Shown here in pieces: positions 1 to 8,910 of a stretch of DNA of 64,000 nucleotides. The position numbers were made by a program, and so were the translations under genes. Every line of letters begins with the position of its first letter. Within the stretch, counting starts at the first letter, position 1. The notes beneath the pieces are model-generated. The model did not search any database and was not told the origin of the DNA. It worked only from the letters and a program-made list of their open reading frames with translations. Origin of the DNA: Caldilineaceae bacterium (GTDB lineage Bacteria; Chloroflexota; Anaerolineae; Caldilineales; Caldilineaceae); assembly GCA_026645575.1 (NCBI GenBank), contig JAPKMW010000053.1, forward strand, positions 1 through 64,000, in the 5' to 3' direction.

Positions 1-717
1 GGGCAAAAACCAATAGCCGGTGATGGCGGTTGCCGGTGGTAATTCGTAGCGGCTGGGCAAGGGCGCAACCGTTGGGCTATAGGCAAAGAGGGTGGGCACG
101 GGCTGTTGCGCCCGCCGATAGCGCCCCCAGGGCGCGAGGGGGGGGAGTTGCAAGACAGTCCGCCGCGCTCGGTTGAGCAGTGGCCCCAACAGTTGCCAAA
201 GCCCATGCCGACCAAGCCAATGGGTCACCTGATGATAGGGCGCAGCCAAAGGCAGCCAGGAGGGTGCGCTGGGAAAATTGACATGGGCCCGATCCGGCAC
301 GGCGAGCAAGGGATGGAAATGGACCGCTACCAGTGGGCACGACCGTTTTTCGACCAGATCCAACCCCAGGTAGAGACCCAGCGTCGAGACAATCAACAGG
401 TCGGCCTGCTGTGCGATCTGCCAACAGTCGGCCAAGATGGTGGTCAACAAGGGGGCTAACTCACCGAGAAAGGCACGGGCAAAGTAGAGCGGGTTATGCG
501 CGCCATCGAGCAGTTCGTTGACCAGCCCCATGTTCATCAACTCAGTCACATACCCGCCCACCGGGGCAAAAGGCACGCCATAGGCGGCGGCCAGCGGGCC
601 ATAATCGGCCGCCGCGGCAATGGTTACACGGTGGCCCCGTTCTTGCAACGCCAGCGCTAGCGCGACAAAAGGTTGGACATCCCCGCGCGAGCCTAGGGCC
701 AAGATCACAACGTGCAT
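1..717 (-). CDS. GT1-family glycosyltransferase, 3' end beyond window
   Basis: Reading from the ATG at 717 towards the left edge gives an uninterrupted frame of 239 codons with no stop inside the window, so the C-terminal half is missing. The N-terminus MHVVILALGSRGDVQPF is the signature of glycosyltransferase family 28/GT1 N-terminal domains (sterol and macrolide glucosyltransferases, MGT-like). The frame continues to an ITGYWFLP segment that in this family lies just before the C-terminal nucleotide-sugar-binding domain. The protein probably transfers a sugar to a small lipid or polyketide-like acceptor in the cytoplasm; the acceptor cannot be deduced. The start overlaps the end of the adenylate-forming enzyme gene by 13 bp, so it is the last visible gene of a translationally coupled minus-strand operon. 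Confidence 0.85.
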   Translation of the reverse strand, partial: MHVVILALGSRGDVQPFVALALALQERGHRVTIAAAADYGPLAAAYGVPFAPVGGYVTELMNMGLVNELLDGAHNPLYFARAFLGELAPLLTTILADCWQIAQQADLLIVSTLGLYLGLDLVEKRSCPLVAVHFHPLLAVPDRAHVNFPSAPSWLPLAAPYHQVTHWLGRHGLWQLLGPLLNRARRTVLQLPPLAPWGRYRRAQQPVPTLFAYSPTVAPLPSRYELPPATAITGYWFLP

Positions 718-2081
718 GATCCCCCTACGCGATCTTGCTCAGCAAGCCGCTGCACACGACGCTGTTTGGTCATCGGCAAGCGGGGGGGCAGTCCGTAAGT
801 AACCGCCACCTGGGGCGGTTGACAGCCATAGGCGCCGATCGCGGCGCTTATCGCCTGCTGTACCTGCTGGGCAAACGGTTCGTGTGCCAGCGTTGGGAGT
901 GGGGTCAAATAGATCTGGAGTTGCCCATCGCCGGCTTGCACGATCTGATAGTCCATTGCCGGCGGCAGGCTTGCCCGCACCAGCCGGCTAAGCAGGGCGG
1001 GATAGAAGGACGTCCTTTGCCCATCCAGTCCCATAAAATAACAGATGTCGGCCACCCGACCTTCCACCGCAGCCAGCGTGCGAAAGGGGCCGCCACAGGG
1101 GCAAGGATCAGCGTCCACCTGAAGAATATCCCCCAGGCGATAGCGAATGATCGGCTGGGTGGTGCGCCAGAGGTCGGTAATAAGCGGGGTGTAACGGGGC
1201 GCCGCACCGGGTAGGGTTGGCAAGGGTTCCAGTTGCACGGCTACCAGATCTTCTTGGAGATGTAACCGGCCCTGCGCACAGCTTATTGCCAACAGCCCTT
1301 CTGTACACTGGTAGATCTGATGCACAGGTACGCCAAAGGTCTCCTGCAACTGCGCTTCGTCGTGTGCCTCTAACGCTTCGGCCACGGCGATCAACCGCTG
1401 CGGTGTAATGGTCAGCGCACCCGCCCTTTTTTGCCCAGCCAGCGCGGTCAACAGCGAGGGCGGACCCACCAGGAGATGGGGACGGAAGTGGTTGAGCGCC
1501 GTCACCGCGCGGTCAACGGGCTGACTCAGATCAAAGTAGCACAGGTGCAACCACGGGTTGTTGACCCCAGCATAGAGATTGCTAAAGGCGCGCAGAAAAA
1601 AGGCCACCCGGCACCCTTGCCAGGGCAGCCCATGCAACGCGCGCGCCAAGATCACCCCGGCCCACGCCCCAATTTCGGCTTCGGTCACCAGGAAGAGACC
1701 CCGCTGCCCGCTGGTACCCGAAGAGAGGCCAGCGGTGACGGTCTGCCCCTGGGCGGTGCGCAGGGTTGGGCGAAAGTCACGTGACTGTTCTGCCCTGGCG
1801 GCCACCTGTTGCGCGGTCGCCTGTGTTATGCCGACCGTGTTGAATTGGTCAAAGTGCTCAACCATAGCCCGTTTGTCAACGGTGGGTAGGGTGCGCCACG
1901 CGCTCAGATCGTGATCGTGCCAGTGGGCGCGGTAGAAGGCGCTATGTCGTTGGGCATAGGCGATGATCTGCTGGGCGCGCCGCTCCTGGTAAGCCGCCAG
2001 GCGCGCCCCGTCCAATCGCCGCCAACGCCAATGCGCCGCCAGCCAGTGGCGCAGCACGCTAGGTAGTTGACCCACCTTCAT
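705..2081 (-). CDS. PaaK/F390-synthetase-like adenylate-forming enzyme
   Basis: A 458-residue protein of the phenylacetate-CoA ligase/coenzyme F390 synthetase-related branch of the adenylate-forming superfamily (resembles the TIGR02304 group). The nucleotide-binding loop SSGTSGQRG is at residues 120-128, and YRLGDILQVD in the C-terminal half is the hinge region typical of PaaK-like enzymes. A CPCGG motif follows, as in several family members. Such enzymes activate a carboxylate as acyl-AMP and often pass it to CoA. The substrate is unknown. The start codon overlaps the stop of the metallo-hydrolase gene by one base (TGATG), and the 3' end overlaps the glycosyltransferase start, so translation is coupled across the operon. 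I infer activation of a lipid or aromatic acid in a small biosynthetic pathway. Confidence 0.8.
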   Translation of the reverse strand: MKVGQLPSVLRHWLAAHWRWRRLDGARLAAYQERRAQQIIAYAQRHSAFYRAHWHDHDLSAWRTLPTVDKRAMVEHFDQFNTVGITQATAQQVAARAEQSRDFRPTLRTAQGQTVTAGLSSGTSGQRGLFLVTEAEIGAWAGVILARALHGLPWQGCRVAFFLRAFSNLYAGVNNPWLHLCYFDLSQPVDRAVTALNHFRPHLLVGPPSLLTALAGQKRAGALTITPQRLIAVAEALEAHDEAQLQETFGVPVHQIYQCTEGLLAISCAQGRLHLQEDLVAVQLEPLPTLPGAAPRYTPLITDLWRTTQPIIRYRLGDILQVDADPCPCGGPFRTLAAVEGRVADICYFMGLDGQRTSFYPALLSRLVRASLPPAMDYQIVQAGDGQLQIYLTPLPTLAHEPFAQQVQQAISAAIGAYGCQPPQVAVTYGLPPRLPMTKQRRVQRLAEQDRVGGSCTL

Positions 2082-2926
2082 CAGCGCGGCTCCACATCAT
2101 ACGCAAAAACTTCGGGGCAGTGGGTGGGGATCAGCCGCCACGTTGGATAGGCTTGGGCAAAGGCATGCAAGTTGGCAAGGGTGCGCTGGACTGCTGCCCA
2201 ATCGTCGACAATCAGTCTGGTGGCGCGGGCGGGGGGGCGCACTTCGCGAATGGCGCGCCGCAACCAGGCCCCATCGGCAACAAAAAAGTCATCCCCCTGT
2301 GCCGTGTGGGCAAGCAGCCCAAGCTGGCCGCGGGCATGGCCCGGCAGGTTGACCAGCCGCAAGGAACCATCGCCAAAGAGATCGTGGCTGGCCCCCAGGA
2401 AAGGCACAACGGAGCCGGTAAAGGCTGGCAACAGGGTGGCGCGTTCGGCAAAATCGCTGGGTAGCAGGGCGGGCAGATAGCCACAGCGCAACGCCGCCCA
2501 CCCAGTGCGGGCCACAAAGTGGTCGTAGGCCGCCTGGGTGGCGACAAAACGCGCCGTGGGAAAATCGCGCAGCCCGGCAATGTGATCGGCGTGAAAATGG
2601 GAGATGATGATCGTGTTGATCGACGATGGTTGGAGGCTGAAGCGATCTAACTGGGCCACCAACGCCAACGCCGGATCCAAGCGCAAAGGCGTTGCCCAGC
2701 GGTAGAAACGGTAGGGCAAACGGGCGGTTTCGGTCAACATATGGGGCGCATAGCCCGTGTCCCAGAGGAGCCAGCCGTGGTTGGGATGATGCAGCAGCGC
2801 AACAAGGGCATGACAGGCCACCTGTTCCCGCTGCCCCCCCTGGATCATCGTCGATTCGTGGGCCAGACAGTAGCCGGTGTCGAGCAGGTGACAGTGGGTC
2901 AGGGTCACGGTTGGGGTTGTATTCAT
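2081..2926 (-). CDS. MBL-fold metallo-hydrolase
   Basis: A 281-residue metallo-beta-lactamase-fold hydrolase. The metal-binding motif HFHADH is at residues 110-115, preceded by the beta-strand NTIIIS. Further His/Asp ligands are plausible in the NLPGHARGQLG segment and in FFVADGAWL. The overall layout resembles the N-acyl homoserine lactonase/glyoxalase-II-like subgroup. It probably hydrolyses an ester, lactone or thioester. The ATG overlaps the TGA of the upstream reductase gene (ATGA), and the stop overlaps the start of the adenylate-forming enzyme, so it is an integral operon member. A thioesterase or lactonase acting on the product of the adenylating enzyme is possible but is inference. 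Confidence 0.85.
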   Translation of the reverse strand: MNTTPTVTLTHCHLLDTGYCLAHESTMIQGGQREQVACHALVALLHHPNHGWLLWDTGYAPHMLTETARLPYRFYRWATPLRLDPALALVAQLDRFSLQPSSINTIIISHFHADHIAGLRDFPTARFVATQAAYDHFVARTGWAALRCGYLPALLPSDFAERATLLPAFTGSVVPFLGASHDLFGDGSLRLVNLPGHARGQLGLLAHTAQGDDFFVADGAWLRRAIREVRPPARATRLIVDDWAAVQRTLANLHAFAQAYPTWRLIPTHCPEVFAYDVEPR

Positions 2927-3930
2927 TGCGCTGTTTCCCCCGCTAGTGTGAGATCAGCCCCACTCAGCGCCGTCAACGTGCGGGTTAGTCCCTCGGCAAC
3001 CGTGACAAGGGGTTGATAGCCCAAATCACGTTGTGCTGCGCTGATATTGTAGGTTTGGGTGCGGGCGAGAATCCCGACCGTGTAGCGGGTTAACAGCGGC
3101 TCGCGCCCCGTCCGCCGGGCATTGAGTTCGAGGAGGTGGGCGATCAGCAGCGCCACTCCCACGGGAATCCGGCGCAGGGCGGTGGGCAACTGCAACTTGG
3201 TGAGTACCGTGCGGATCGTTGGCCAGAGCAGGCAATGTTCGCCATTCGTAATAAAGTAACTTTTGCCGACCGCTGCGTCGGCCCTGGCGGCAAGGAGCAG
3301 TGCATGCACAACATTGTCAACATAGGTGAGATCGACCAAGTTGTGGCCGTTGCCGATCTGGGGCAGGCGCTTTTGGCGCGCCCGCGCAATCAGCCGGGGT
3401 AAGAGGGCGCGGTCCCCCGGGCCGAAGATCGCTTTGGGGCGCAGGATCACCGTGGGCAGGCCCTGTTGGTAGGCCGCATTGACGCGATCCTCGCCCAATT
3501 TTTTCGTGGCGGCATAGGCAGAAGAAAAGTACTGGGGGTAAGGGCAGCTTTCATCGATTTCATGGTGATCGCGCCCCGTGAAGATCACACTGGGGGAGGA
3601 GACATAGAGCAAGCGACCCACGTTGTGTTGCAAGCAGCCGTCAACCACGGCGCGTGTGCCCTCGACATTGGTCTGGTAAAAATCGTCCCACCTACCCCAC
3701 GCGGTGGAAAGCGCACCGACATGGTAAACCAGATCCTGGCCGGCGCAGGCCGCCATCACCGCTGTCCGGTCGCGCAAATCCACCCGCAACCCTCTTGCGC
3801 CAGCGACAAGTTGGGGTTGAATCGTCGTGAAATCGCGGCCCAAGAGGGTAAGTTGGTGGCCCTGAGTTAAGAGGGCAGTCGTTAGATGGCTGCCAAGAAA
3901 GCCGGTCGCGCCGGTAACTAGGATCTTCAC
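2923..3930 (-). CDS. NAD-dependent epimerase/dehydratase (3beta-HSD-like extended SDR)
   Basis: A 335-residue extended short-chain dehydrogenase. The Rossmann motif GATGFLG is at residues 7-13, and the active-site pair is Tyr139 and Lys143 (YAATK). SSPSVIF at 111-117 carries the expected catalytic Ser region. The sequence resembles the 3beta-hydroxysteroid dehydrogenase/OleD-like branch more than sugar epimerases, so reduction of a beta-keto acid or related compound is a possible activity. It is the first gene of the four-gene minus-strand operon, and its stop overlaps the next start. No classical promoter was fixed in the upstream interval 3931-4134. Confidence 0.85.
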   Translation of the reverse strand: MKILVTGATGFLGSHLTTALLTQGHQLTLLGRDFTTIQPQLVAGARGLRVDLRDRTAVMAACAGQDLVYHVGALSTAWGRWDDFYQTNVEGTRAVVDGCLQHNVGRLLYVSSPSVIFTGRDHHEIDESCPYPQYFSSAYAATKKLGEDRVNAAYQQGLPTVILRPKAIFGPGDRALLPRLIARARQKRLPQIGNGHNLVDLTYVDNVVHALLLAARADAAVGKSYFITNGEHCLLWPTIRTVLTKLQLPTALRRIPVGVALLIAHLLELNARRTGREPLLTRYTVGILARTQTYNISAAQRDLGYQPLVTVAEGLTRTLTALSGADLTLAGETAQ

Positions 3931-4134
3931 GAGCAGGTTTTACCTTACCTAGCATTAGGGAATTATTTACGTTCGCGGCTGTTATCTTACTACAAAAGTG
4001 GGGTCAATGGCAACGCCGACGGCTTGTTAAAGCCGGCCACGAAGCGACCATGATTTTGTGCGGATGGTTGGTGTAAAATAGGCTTGAAAATCGGTGACAC
4101 TGTGGCTAATGCACCTGCACTGGTTGAGATGAAA

Positions 4135-4503
4135 CTAATACCCAGGGGTTTCCCAGTAGAGCGAGGCGCCACGCGGGCCGACCTGTACATCGGCGAGCAG
4201 TGCCGGCGGCGCGTCTACCAATCCTTGTAGCAAATGGATTGGCAGCAAGAGCGTGACGCCACTTTTTAACTCGATCACAAAGCGCCCCTGCTGCTGCTCG
4301 TAGCTGACAGAGCTGGCTTGCGGTTCGGTCTGTAGTTGTTTCTGGCCGCAATCTGCCAGCGTAAAAACTGGAATGGTGGCATGACTAAAATCCGGTGTAT
4401 TGCGTCTGCCAGTTCGGTGGTGGTAATTTGTTGTAAAGTGTGGGGTAACACCGTTTTCCCCTTTTCTCCTTCTGCTGCCGCACGCATACCACTCCTGTAC
4501 CAT
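4135..4503 (-). pseudogene. Degenerate DUF2442-like gene
   Basis: The 122-codon frame ends with residues resembling the DUF2442 fold (FVIELKSGVTLLLPIHLL, then GPRGASLYWETPG), but a stop comes right after WETPGY where the family normally continues for 10-15 residues. A continuation (GISFISTSAGALA) lies in another frame across 4090-4150, which suggests a frameshift. The N-terminal half looks unlike the family, while a different frame over 4290-4450 reads more like protein (TLQQITTTELADAIHRIL). I interpret this as a decaying small gene. It could instead be a short real protein of unknown function. Confidence 0.4.
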
Positions 4504-4582
4504 CAGCGCCTATCTCGCTCTATGGACAGGGGAAAGTTTGTCGGGTAAGGTTGTGGTAGTAAAGTCAGATTGATCAGCCCGG

Positions 4583-4614
4583 TTGTGATAAGATACAATT
4601 GTGATAAGGTACAA
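4583..4614 (+). repeat. Tandem 16-bp direct repeat at start of hydrolase gene
   Basis: Two adjacent 16-bp units (TTGTGATAAGATACAA, then the same with one A-to-G change) abut the initiation region of the alpha/beta hydrolase gene. Each unit contains a TACAA(T) that could serve as a -10, and the second supplies AAGG as ribosome-binding site 7 bp before the ATG at 4617. The duplication probably changed expression of the downstream pair of hydrolases. Confidence 0.6.
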
Positions 4615-4616
4615 TG

Positions 4617-5447
4617 ATGGTGAGTAAAGTAACAAGTTTCTGGACGATAGTCAACAATTGTCGGGTTTATGTCCGCACGGCTGCCCCTGACTGTCCCGCC
4701 GCAGAAGCACCGACCTTTGTGCTGGTGCATGGGCTGCTTATTTCCAGCCGTTATATGGCGCCGACGGCGGCGCGATTGGGGCAGCGCTATCGGGTCTACG
4801 CGCCTGATCTGCCCGGCTTTGGTAAAAGTCAAAACCCGCCGCAAGTGCTGACGGTCGAGGAGTTGAGCGATGCCATTGTCGCCTGGATGGACGCTATGTG
4901 CCTGTCCCAAGCGCTCTTTCTTGGCAATTCATTAGGGGGGCAAATTCTGATCGACCTGGGGGCGCGTTACCCAGAACGCGTGGCCGGGTTGATTTTGGTC
5001 GGCCCCACCGTCGATCCGCAGGCGCGCACGGTTGTGCAACAAGCGAGCCGACTTTTGCTTGATTTTCTCTATGAAAAGCCGTCGCTCTTTTACCATCTGT
5101 TGATCGATCTCTGGCGGGCTGGGGTCCGGCGCACCTGGCAAACCTTTCGGTATGCGCTCTGGGATTACACAGAAGAGAAACTCTCTGCTATCCAGGCGCC
5201 AACCCTGGTGGTGCGTGGGGATCGGGATCGGGTGGCGCCACAACCATGGGTGGAAGCGATCACGGCCCGGCTCGCCAAGGGTCAGTTGGTTGTGATTCCC
5301 AAAGGCCCCCATTGTGTGAACTATACCACCCCTGGCGCTTTGACCCAGGTCGTGGCGCATTTTATTGAAGAAAGCGTCAAGCCGCGGCGTGTCCCCACCG
5401 TGGACACGCCGATAGTCGGTGGCTTGACCAAAGACAATTTGTCCTAG
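4617..5447 (+). CDS. Alpha/beta hydrolase
   Basis: A cytoplasmic alpha/beta-hydrolase-fold protein of about 276 residues. Near the N-terminus FVLVHGLL gives the HG oxyanion region, GNSLGG carries the nucleophile Ser at about residue 105, RGDRDRVAP contains the acid Asp, and GPHCVNYTTP carries the catalytic His. Start codons exist at 4614 and 4617; 4617 is favoured by an AAGG 7 bp upstream. It is transcribed divergently from the adenylating-enzyme operon and lies 7 bp upstream of a second hydrolase, so the two form an operon. The substrate is unknown. A perfect 10-bp hairpin (CGGCGTGTCC) sits inside the 3' part of the coding region at 5385-5411. Confidence 0.85.
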   Translation: MVSKVTSFWTIVNNCRVYVRTAAPDCPAAEAPTFVLVHGLLISSRYMAPTAARLGQRYRVYAPDLPGFGKSQNPPQVLTVEELSDAIVAWMDAMCLSQALFLGNSLGGQILIDLGARYPERVAGLILVGPTVDPQARTVVQQASRLLLDFLYEKPSLFYHLLIDLWRAGVRRTWQTFRYALWDYTEEKLSAIQAPTLVVRGDRDRVAPQPWVEAITARLAKGQLVVIPKGPHCVNYTTPGALTQVVAHFIEESVKPRRVPTVDTPIVGGLTKDNLS

Positions 5448-5454
5448 CGAGTGA

Positions 5455-6276
5455 ATGAAGCGTATGAAAAACGGCAAAGCGCCGACTGTGGAACGGCGTC
5501 ATATTCGGGTTGGTAATTCTTGGGTGCATTATAAGACAGCCGGTTCCGGCCCGCCGCTGGTCTTGGTGCATGGCCTCGCCAGTTCTACGCGCTGGTGGCG
5601 CCGTAATATGGCGGCGCTGGCCGCCCACTTTCGCGTCTATGCGGTCGATTTAAGCGAGTTTGGCGACCGACGGTTGCGCCCCCGCTTTGTGCTTAGTCAA
5701 GCGGCGCACTACCTGGCCCGCTGGCTGGATGCTGTGAAGCTGGAACAGGCGAATTTGATCGGCCATTCGATGGGCGGTCGTATTGTCGCCGAATTTGCCG
5801 CTGAATATCCCGAACGGGCGGATCGACTGGTGCTGGTCAATGCCGCCATTTTACCCTTTGGCCGTGGATATATTAAGCAATCTTGGGGACTCATGCGCGC
5901 CCTCCAACGGATCTCGCCCAGCCTATTTTCCGTCTTGCTCTTTGACACGCTTCACACCGGTGTATTGCCGGTGCTGCTCACCGGGCGCGAGTTGATGAAG
6001 ACCAACCTCGAACACAAGCTGACCGCCATTCAGGCGCCGACCCTGATCATCTGGGGTGAAGATGATACCATTGTCCCGCTGGCGTTGGGGCAGCGCCTCC
6101 ATCAACAACTGGCCGATAGTCGCTTTGTCGTAATCCGGGGTGCGGTCCATGTGCCGATGTGGGAAAAACCCGACGAGTTCAATCACATTGTCTTGGAATT
6201 TTTAACGGATCCAATACCTGCCGCGTTGCGCCACCCCGCAGGCGAAGAACACAAGCCGCCATTGGCGTTATTCTGA
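5455..6276 (+). CDS. Alpha/beta hydrolase
   Basis: A 273-residue alpha/beta hydrolase related to the preceding gene. LVLVHGLASS is near the N-terminus, GHSMGG at residues 103-108 places the nucleophile at Ser105, the acid lies in IIWGEDDTIVP, and the His lies in GAVHVPMWEKP. It follows the first hydrolase after 7 bp and is probably co-transcribed. Two paralogous hydrolases in tandem beside an operon with an acyl-activating enzyme, reductase and MBL hydrolase suggest a shared pathway in which one may release or transfer a product. That is inference only. Confidence 0.85.
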   Translation: MKRMKNGKAPTVERRHIRVGNSWVHYKTAGSGPPLVLVHGLASSTRWWRRNMAALAAHFRVYAVDLSEFGDRRLRPRFVLSQAAHYLARWLDAVKLEQANLIGHSMGGRIVAEFAAEYPERADRLVLVNAAILPFGRGYIKQSWGLMRALQRISPSLFSVLLFDTLHTGVLPVLLTGRELMKTNLEHKLTAIQAPTLIIWGEDDTIVPLALGQRLHQQLADSRFVVIRGAVHVPMWEKPDEFNHIVLEFLTDPIPAALRHPAGEEHKPPLALF

Positions 6277-6312
6277 TTACTATCCTTAATTCAGAATGGA
6301 AACCGCCATTCC

Positions 6313-6395
6313 CGTTTGGTCTCTTCCTGGAATGAGTCACAGTCGGTCTCGTCAGCCCGATCGCCCTTGACTCCCTTCCAGGAAAAGACCAAACG
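6313..6395. terminator. Long inverted repeat between convergent genes
   Basis: Arms at 6313-6339 and 6368-6395 are inverted copies with few differences; the outer 20 bp read CGTTTGGTCTCTTCCTGGAA against a near-perfect complement. The element fills the gap between a plus-strand hydrolase and a minus-strand peptidase, as expected of a bidirectional terminator. No clear T-run follows, so termination is inferred from position. Confidence 0.6.
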
Positions 6396-6413
6396 CCTCT
6401 TTTCAAATTGACT

Positions 6414-8399
6414 TTAGGGTAGCGGGTTCACGTACTGATTCATCCACGCCAACAACGCCTCATTCTGTGCGCGTCGCATCTTGGGGGCGCCACTGATCGC
6501 GCCGGCATGGGGCATGGTCGGTAGCCGCACCATCTCCACGGGACAGCCATTCACCTTCAACACAGTATAGAACTGTTCGGCTTGCTCGGCGGGACAGCGC
6601 CAGTCGTGTTCGCCTTGCACCAACAGCGTTGGCGTCTTGCAACGGTGGGCATAGGTGATGGGCGAACAGCGGGTGTATACTTCGGGAATCTCATGGGGAT
6701 GACCACCCAGTTGCTCCACGGCAAACCAGACCCCAATGTCGCTGACGCCATAGAAGCTCTGCCAGTTGGTGACCGGGTTTTCCGGCACCGCCGCCTTAAA
6801 CCGATCGGTCTGCCCAACGATCCAGCAAGAGAGGTTGCCGCCACCGGAAAGACCACAAACGCCCAACCGATCCGGGTCGGCCCAGCCGTTGGCGATGACG
6901 GTATCAACCCCCGCCATCAGATCGGTATAATCGAGATTGCCCCAGTCGCCCTTGATCGCAGTCGAAAAGGCATTGCCATAGCCCGTCGAGGCGCGATGGT
7001 TGACCATCAAGACGGCATAACCGGCGCCGACCAACATCTGTGTGTCAAAGTGGTAAACCGAGCCAAAGGCGCTATGAGGGCCGCCGTGGATGTAGAGAAT
7101 GGTGGGATAGGGCGCGGCGCTGACCGTCGGGCGGATCAACCAGCCTTCCACCGGCACGCCATCTTGGCCGGGGAACCAGAGATGCTCCACCGCCGCCGTT
7201 TGTAAACCCGCCAGGAAAACGCCGTTCAGGTCGGTTAAGCGCTGCTCGGCTTGACCGGCGCCATCCGCCAGGTAGAGATCGGGGGGCGTATGAAAGTCGC
7301 TGACGGCATAGAGCAAGGTAGCCGTGGGCGGATGGCAGTCGAGCAGGAAGCAACTGCGGTCGCCGCTCACCACCGCTTCATAGGCAACGGCCCCGCTCAA
7401 CCCAACGCGGTACACCTGCACCGTGCCACCGATCTGCACCTGTACATACGCGGCCGCACCGTCGCCAGTAACAACGACTTTGCCCAGTTGCGCCGTCACC
7501 CCCGCTGGTATATCCGCTTGCAGCCGCGCGCCCACCTGGCGATCCAGTCCAGTCGTGCGTTTGGTTACCCTTTTGCTCTGGATATCCACCACAAAGAGAT
7601 CATTCTGCGTCCCAATCGTTTGGCCGGCTTCGACACCCACAAAGGCTATCTGCTCGCCAGCGGGTAACCAAGCCACACCAGTGGATAAACTGCCCCATGC
7701 CTGCGCCACTACTGTCGTCGTCTCACCAGCCAACGTGACCACGCGTAAGATGGGGTGAATTGCTTTATGGCGATCCGGTTGCATGGTTGCCAGGTAAAGT
7801 AAGCGGCTGCCGTCGGGCGACCATTGGGGCGCGGTGTTGTTGCAACCATCATTGGTCAAGCGCTGCGCTTCACCGCCAGTTACATCGATCACATAAATAT
7901 CTTGCACAGCGGGGTCGAGATAGCCGATGGCGTCAAAACGGTAGACAGGGCGGGTCACGCGGTAGGGTAGGGCGGGATCGTGGGGTTGATCCGGCTGGGG
8001 GCCGGCGCTACAGGCCACCTGCCGACCATTGGGTGACCAGGTTGGGCCGCCGCCAATGCCCTGGTTGAAGTTAGTGAGCTGGCGCGCCTCGCCGCCATCG
8101 ACCGGCAGGAGATGGATCTGCGCCTTGCCGCTACGGGTCGAAACAAAAGCCAACGTTTTGCCATCGGGCGACCACTGGGGTGAGTGGTTGCGCGCTTTGC
8201 CGAAGGTTAACTGATGCGCTTCGCCCGTGACACGGTCCAGCAACCAAAGCTGCTCATAGTCGGCGTCGTCGCCCTCATCATAGGTGGCGACGCTATAGGC
8301 CACCTGTTTGCCATTAGGCGACAGGGCGGCAGAATGTAGAAAGTGCAATTGAAAGAGGTCGTCCGGTTGAACAGGACGTTGAGTTGGTGCGTTGGTCAT
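6414..8399 (-). CDS. S9-family peptidase with N-terminal beta-propeller
   Basis: A prolyl-oligopeptidase-family serine peptidase, acylaminoacyl-peptidase-like. The N-terminal half has TolB/PD40 propeller repeats (SPNGKQVAYS, WSPDGKTLAFVSTRSG, WSPDGSRLLYL). The C-terminal catalytic domain has GLSGGGN with the nucleophile Ser, GEHDWRCP with the Asp and MPHAG with the His (about residues 518, 599 and 631 counted from this start). I chose the ATG at 8399 because GGAG precedes it by 9 bp; a start at 8441 adds 14 residues without family similarity. There is no signal peptide, so it is probably a cytoplasmic enzyme that degrades short peptides. It is a single gene facing the convergent terminator. 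Confidence 0.9.
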   Translation of the reverse strand: MTNAPTQRPVQPDDLFQLHFLHSAALSPNGKQVAYSVATYDEGDDADYEQLWLLDRVTGEAHQLTFGKARNHSPQWSPDGKTLAFVSTRSGKAQIHLLPVDGGEARQLTNFNQGIGGGPTWSPNGRQVACSAGPQPDQPHDPALPYRVTRPVYRFDAIGYLDPAVQDIYVIDVTGGEAQRLTNDGCNNTAPQWSPDGSRLLYLATMQPDRHKAIHPILRVVTLAGETTTVVAQAWGSLSTGVAWLPAGEQIAFVGVEAGQTIGTQNDLFVVDIQSKRVTKRTTGLDRQVGARLQADIPAGVTAQLGKVVVTGDGAAAYVQVQIGGTVQVYRVGLSGAVAYEAVVSGDRSCFLLDCHPPTATLLYAVSDFHTPPDLYLADGAGQAEQRLTDLNGVFLAGLQTAAVEHLWFPGQDGVPVEGWLIRPTVSAAPYPTILYIHGGPHSAFGSVYHFDTQMLVGAGYAVLMVNHRASTGYGNAFSTAIKGDWGNLDYTDLMAGVDTVIANGWADPDRLGVCGLSGGGNLSCWIVGQTDRFKAAVPENPVTNWQSFYGVSDIGVWFAVEQLGGHPHEIPEVYTRCSPITYAHRCKTPTLLVQGEHDWRCPAEQAEQFYTVLKVNGCPVEMVRLPTMPHAGAISGAPKMRRAQNEALLAWMNQYVNPLP

Positions 8400-8441
8400 A
8401 AGGTTGCTCCAATGCAAAAGGGCTTGTTCTACTTGGGTCAA

Positions 8442-8910
8442 GCAGGGTGGTTACCCATATTGTAGCGCATGTTGCTGACTGCTGACGAACACGCGCTTGG
8501 TGAATGGTCGCTATTCAGGGCAAGAGTCCTTTGCTGGAAAAGGCGAGAAGCGTTTCGTATGACCAGACGCCAGTTGCCTCTTCACGGACTTGCGAAGAGC
8601 CGCAAGTTATATTTTACGGACCCTTACCCCAGTTGGTAGTTGTTGCCTATCCTGCTTCCTGTGTTTCTGTAAGTAAATTTACTGCAAATGTCGTATGTTG
8701 TTAGCTTGCAATAGCAGTTCACGCAAATATATCCTTCTGCTATAGTAAACTAGTCAATTACAATATCACATCTTGATCAAGGGCCGTAGCTCTATTTCTG
8801 GTTGAACTAGTGAATACGCTACTTTGTGGACGCCCTACGTTTTTTTTGCTCTTCCTGTGTTTCGCTAGCCAGAAAAATCAAAAAACATCTTGCGCATCGG
8901 AGGATAAACT
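8442..8910. other. Intergenic interval, no recognised gene
   Basis: About 470 bp separate the peptidase start from the PLD-like gene. Base composition becomes AT-rich from about 8640. A possible short reading frame at 8504-8704 shows no recognisable protein features. Only the ribosome-binding site of the next gene (GGAGG at 8899-8903) could be supported. Confidence 0.5.

Noticed and set aside
8504..8704. Short plus-strand frame upstream of the PLD-like gene
   Set aside because: No ribosome-binding site, no family-like pattern, and composition like the surrounding intergenic DNA.
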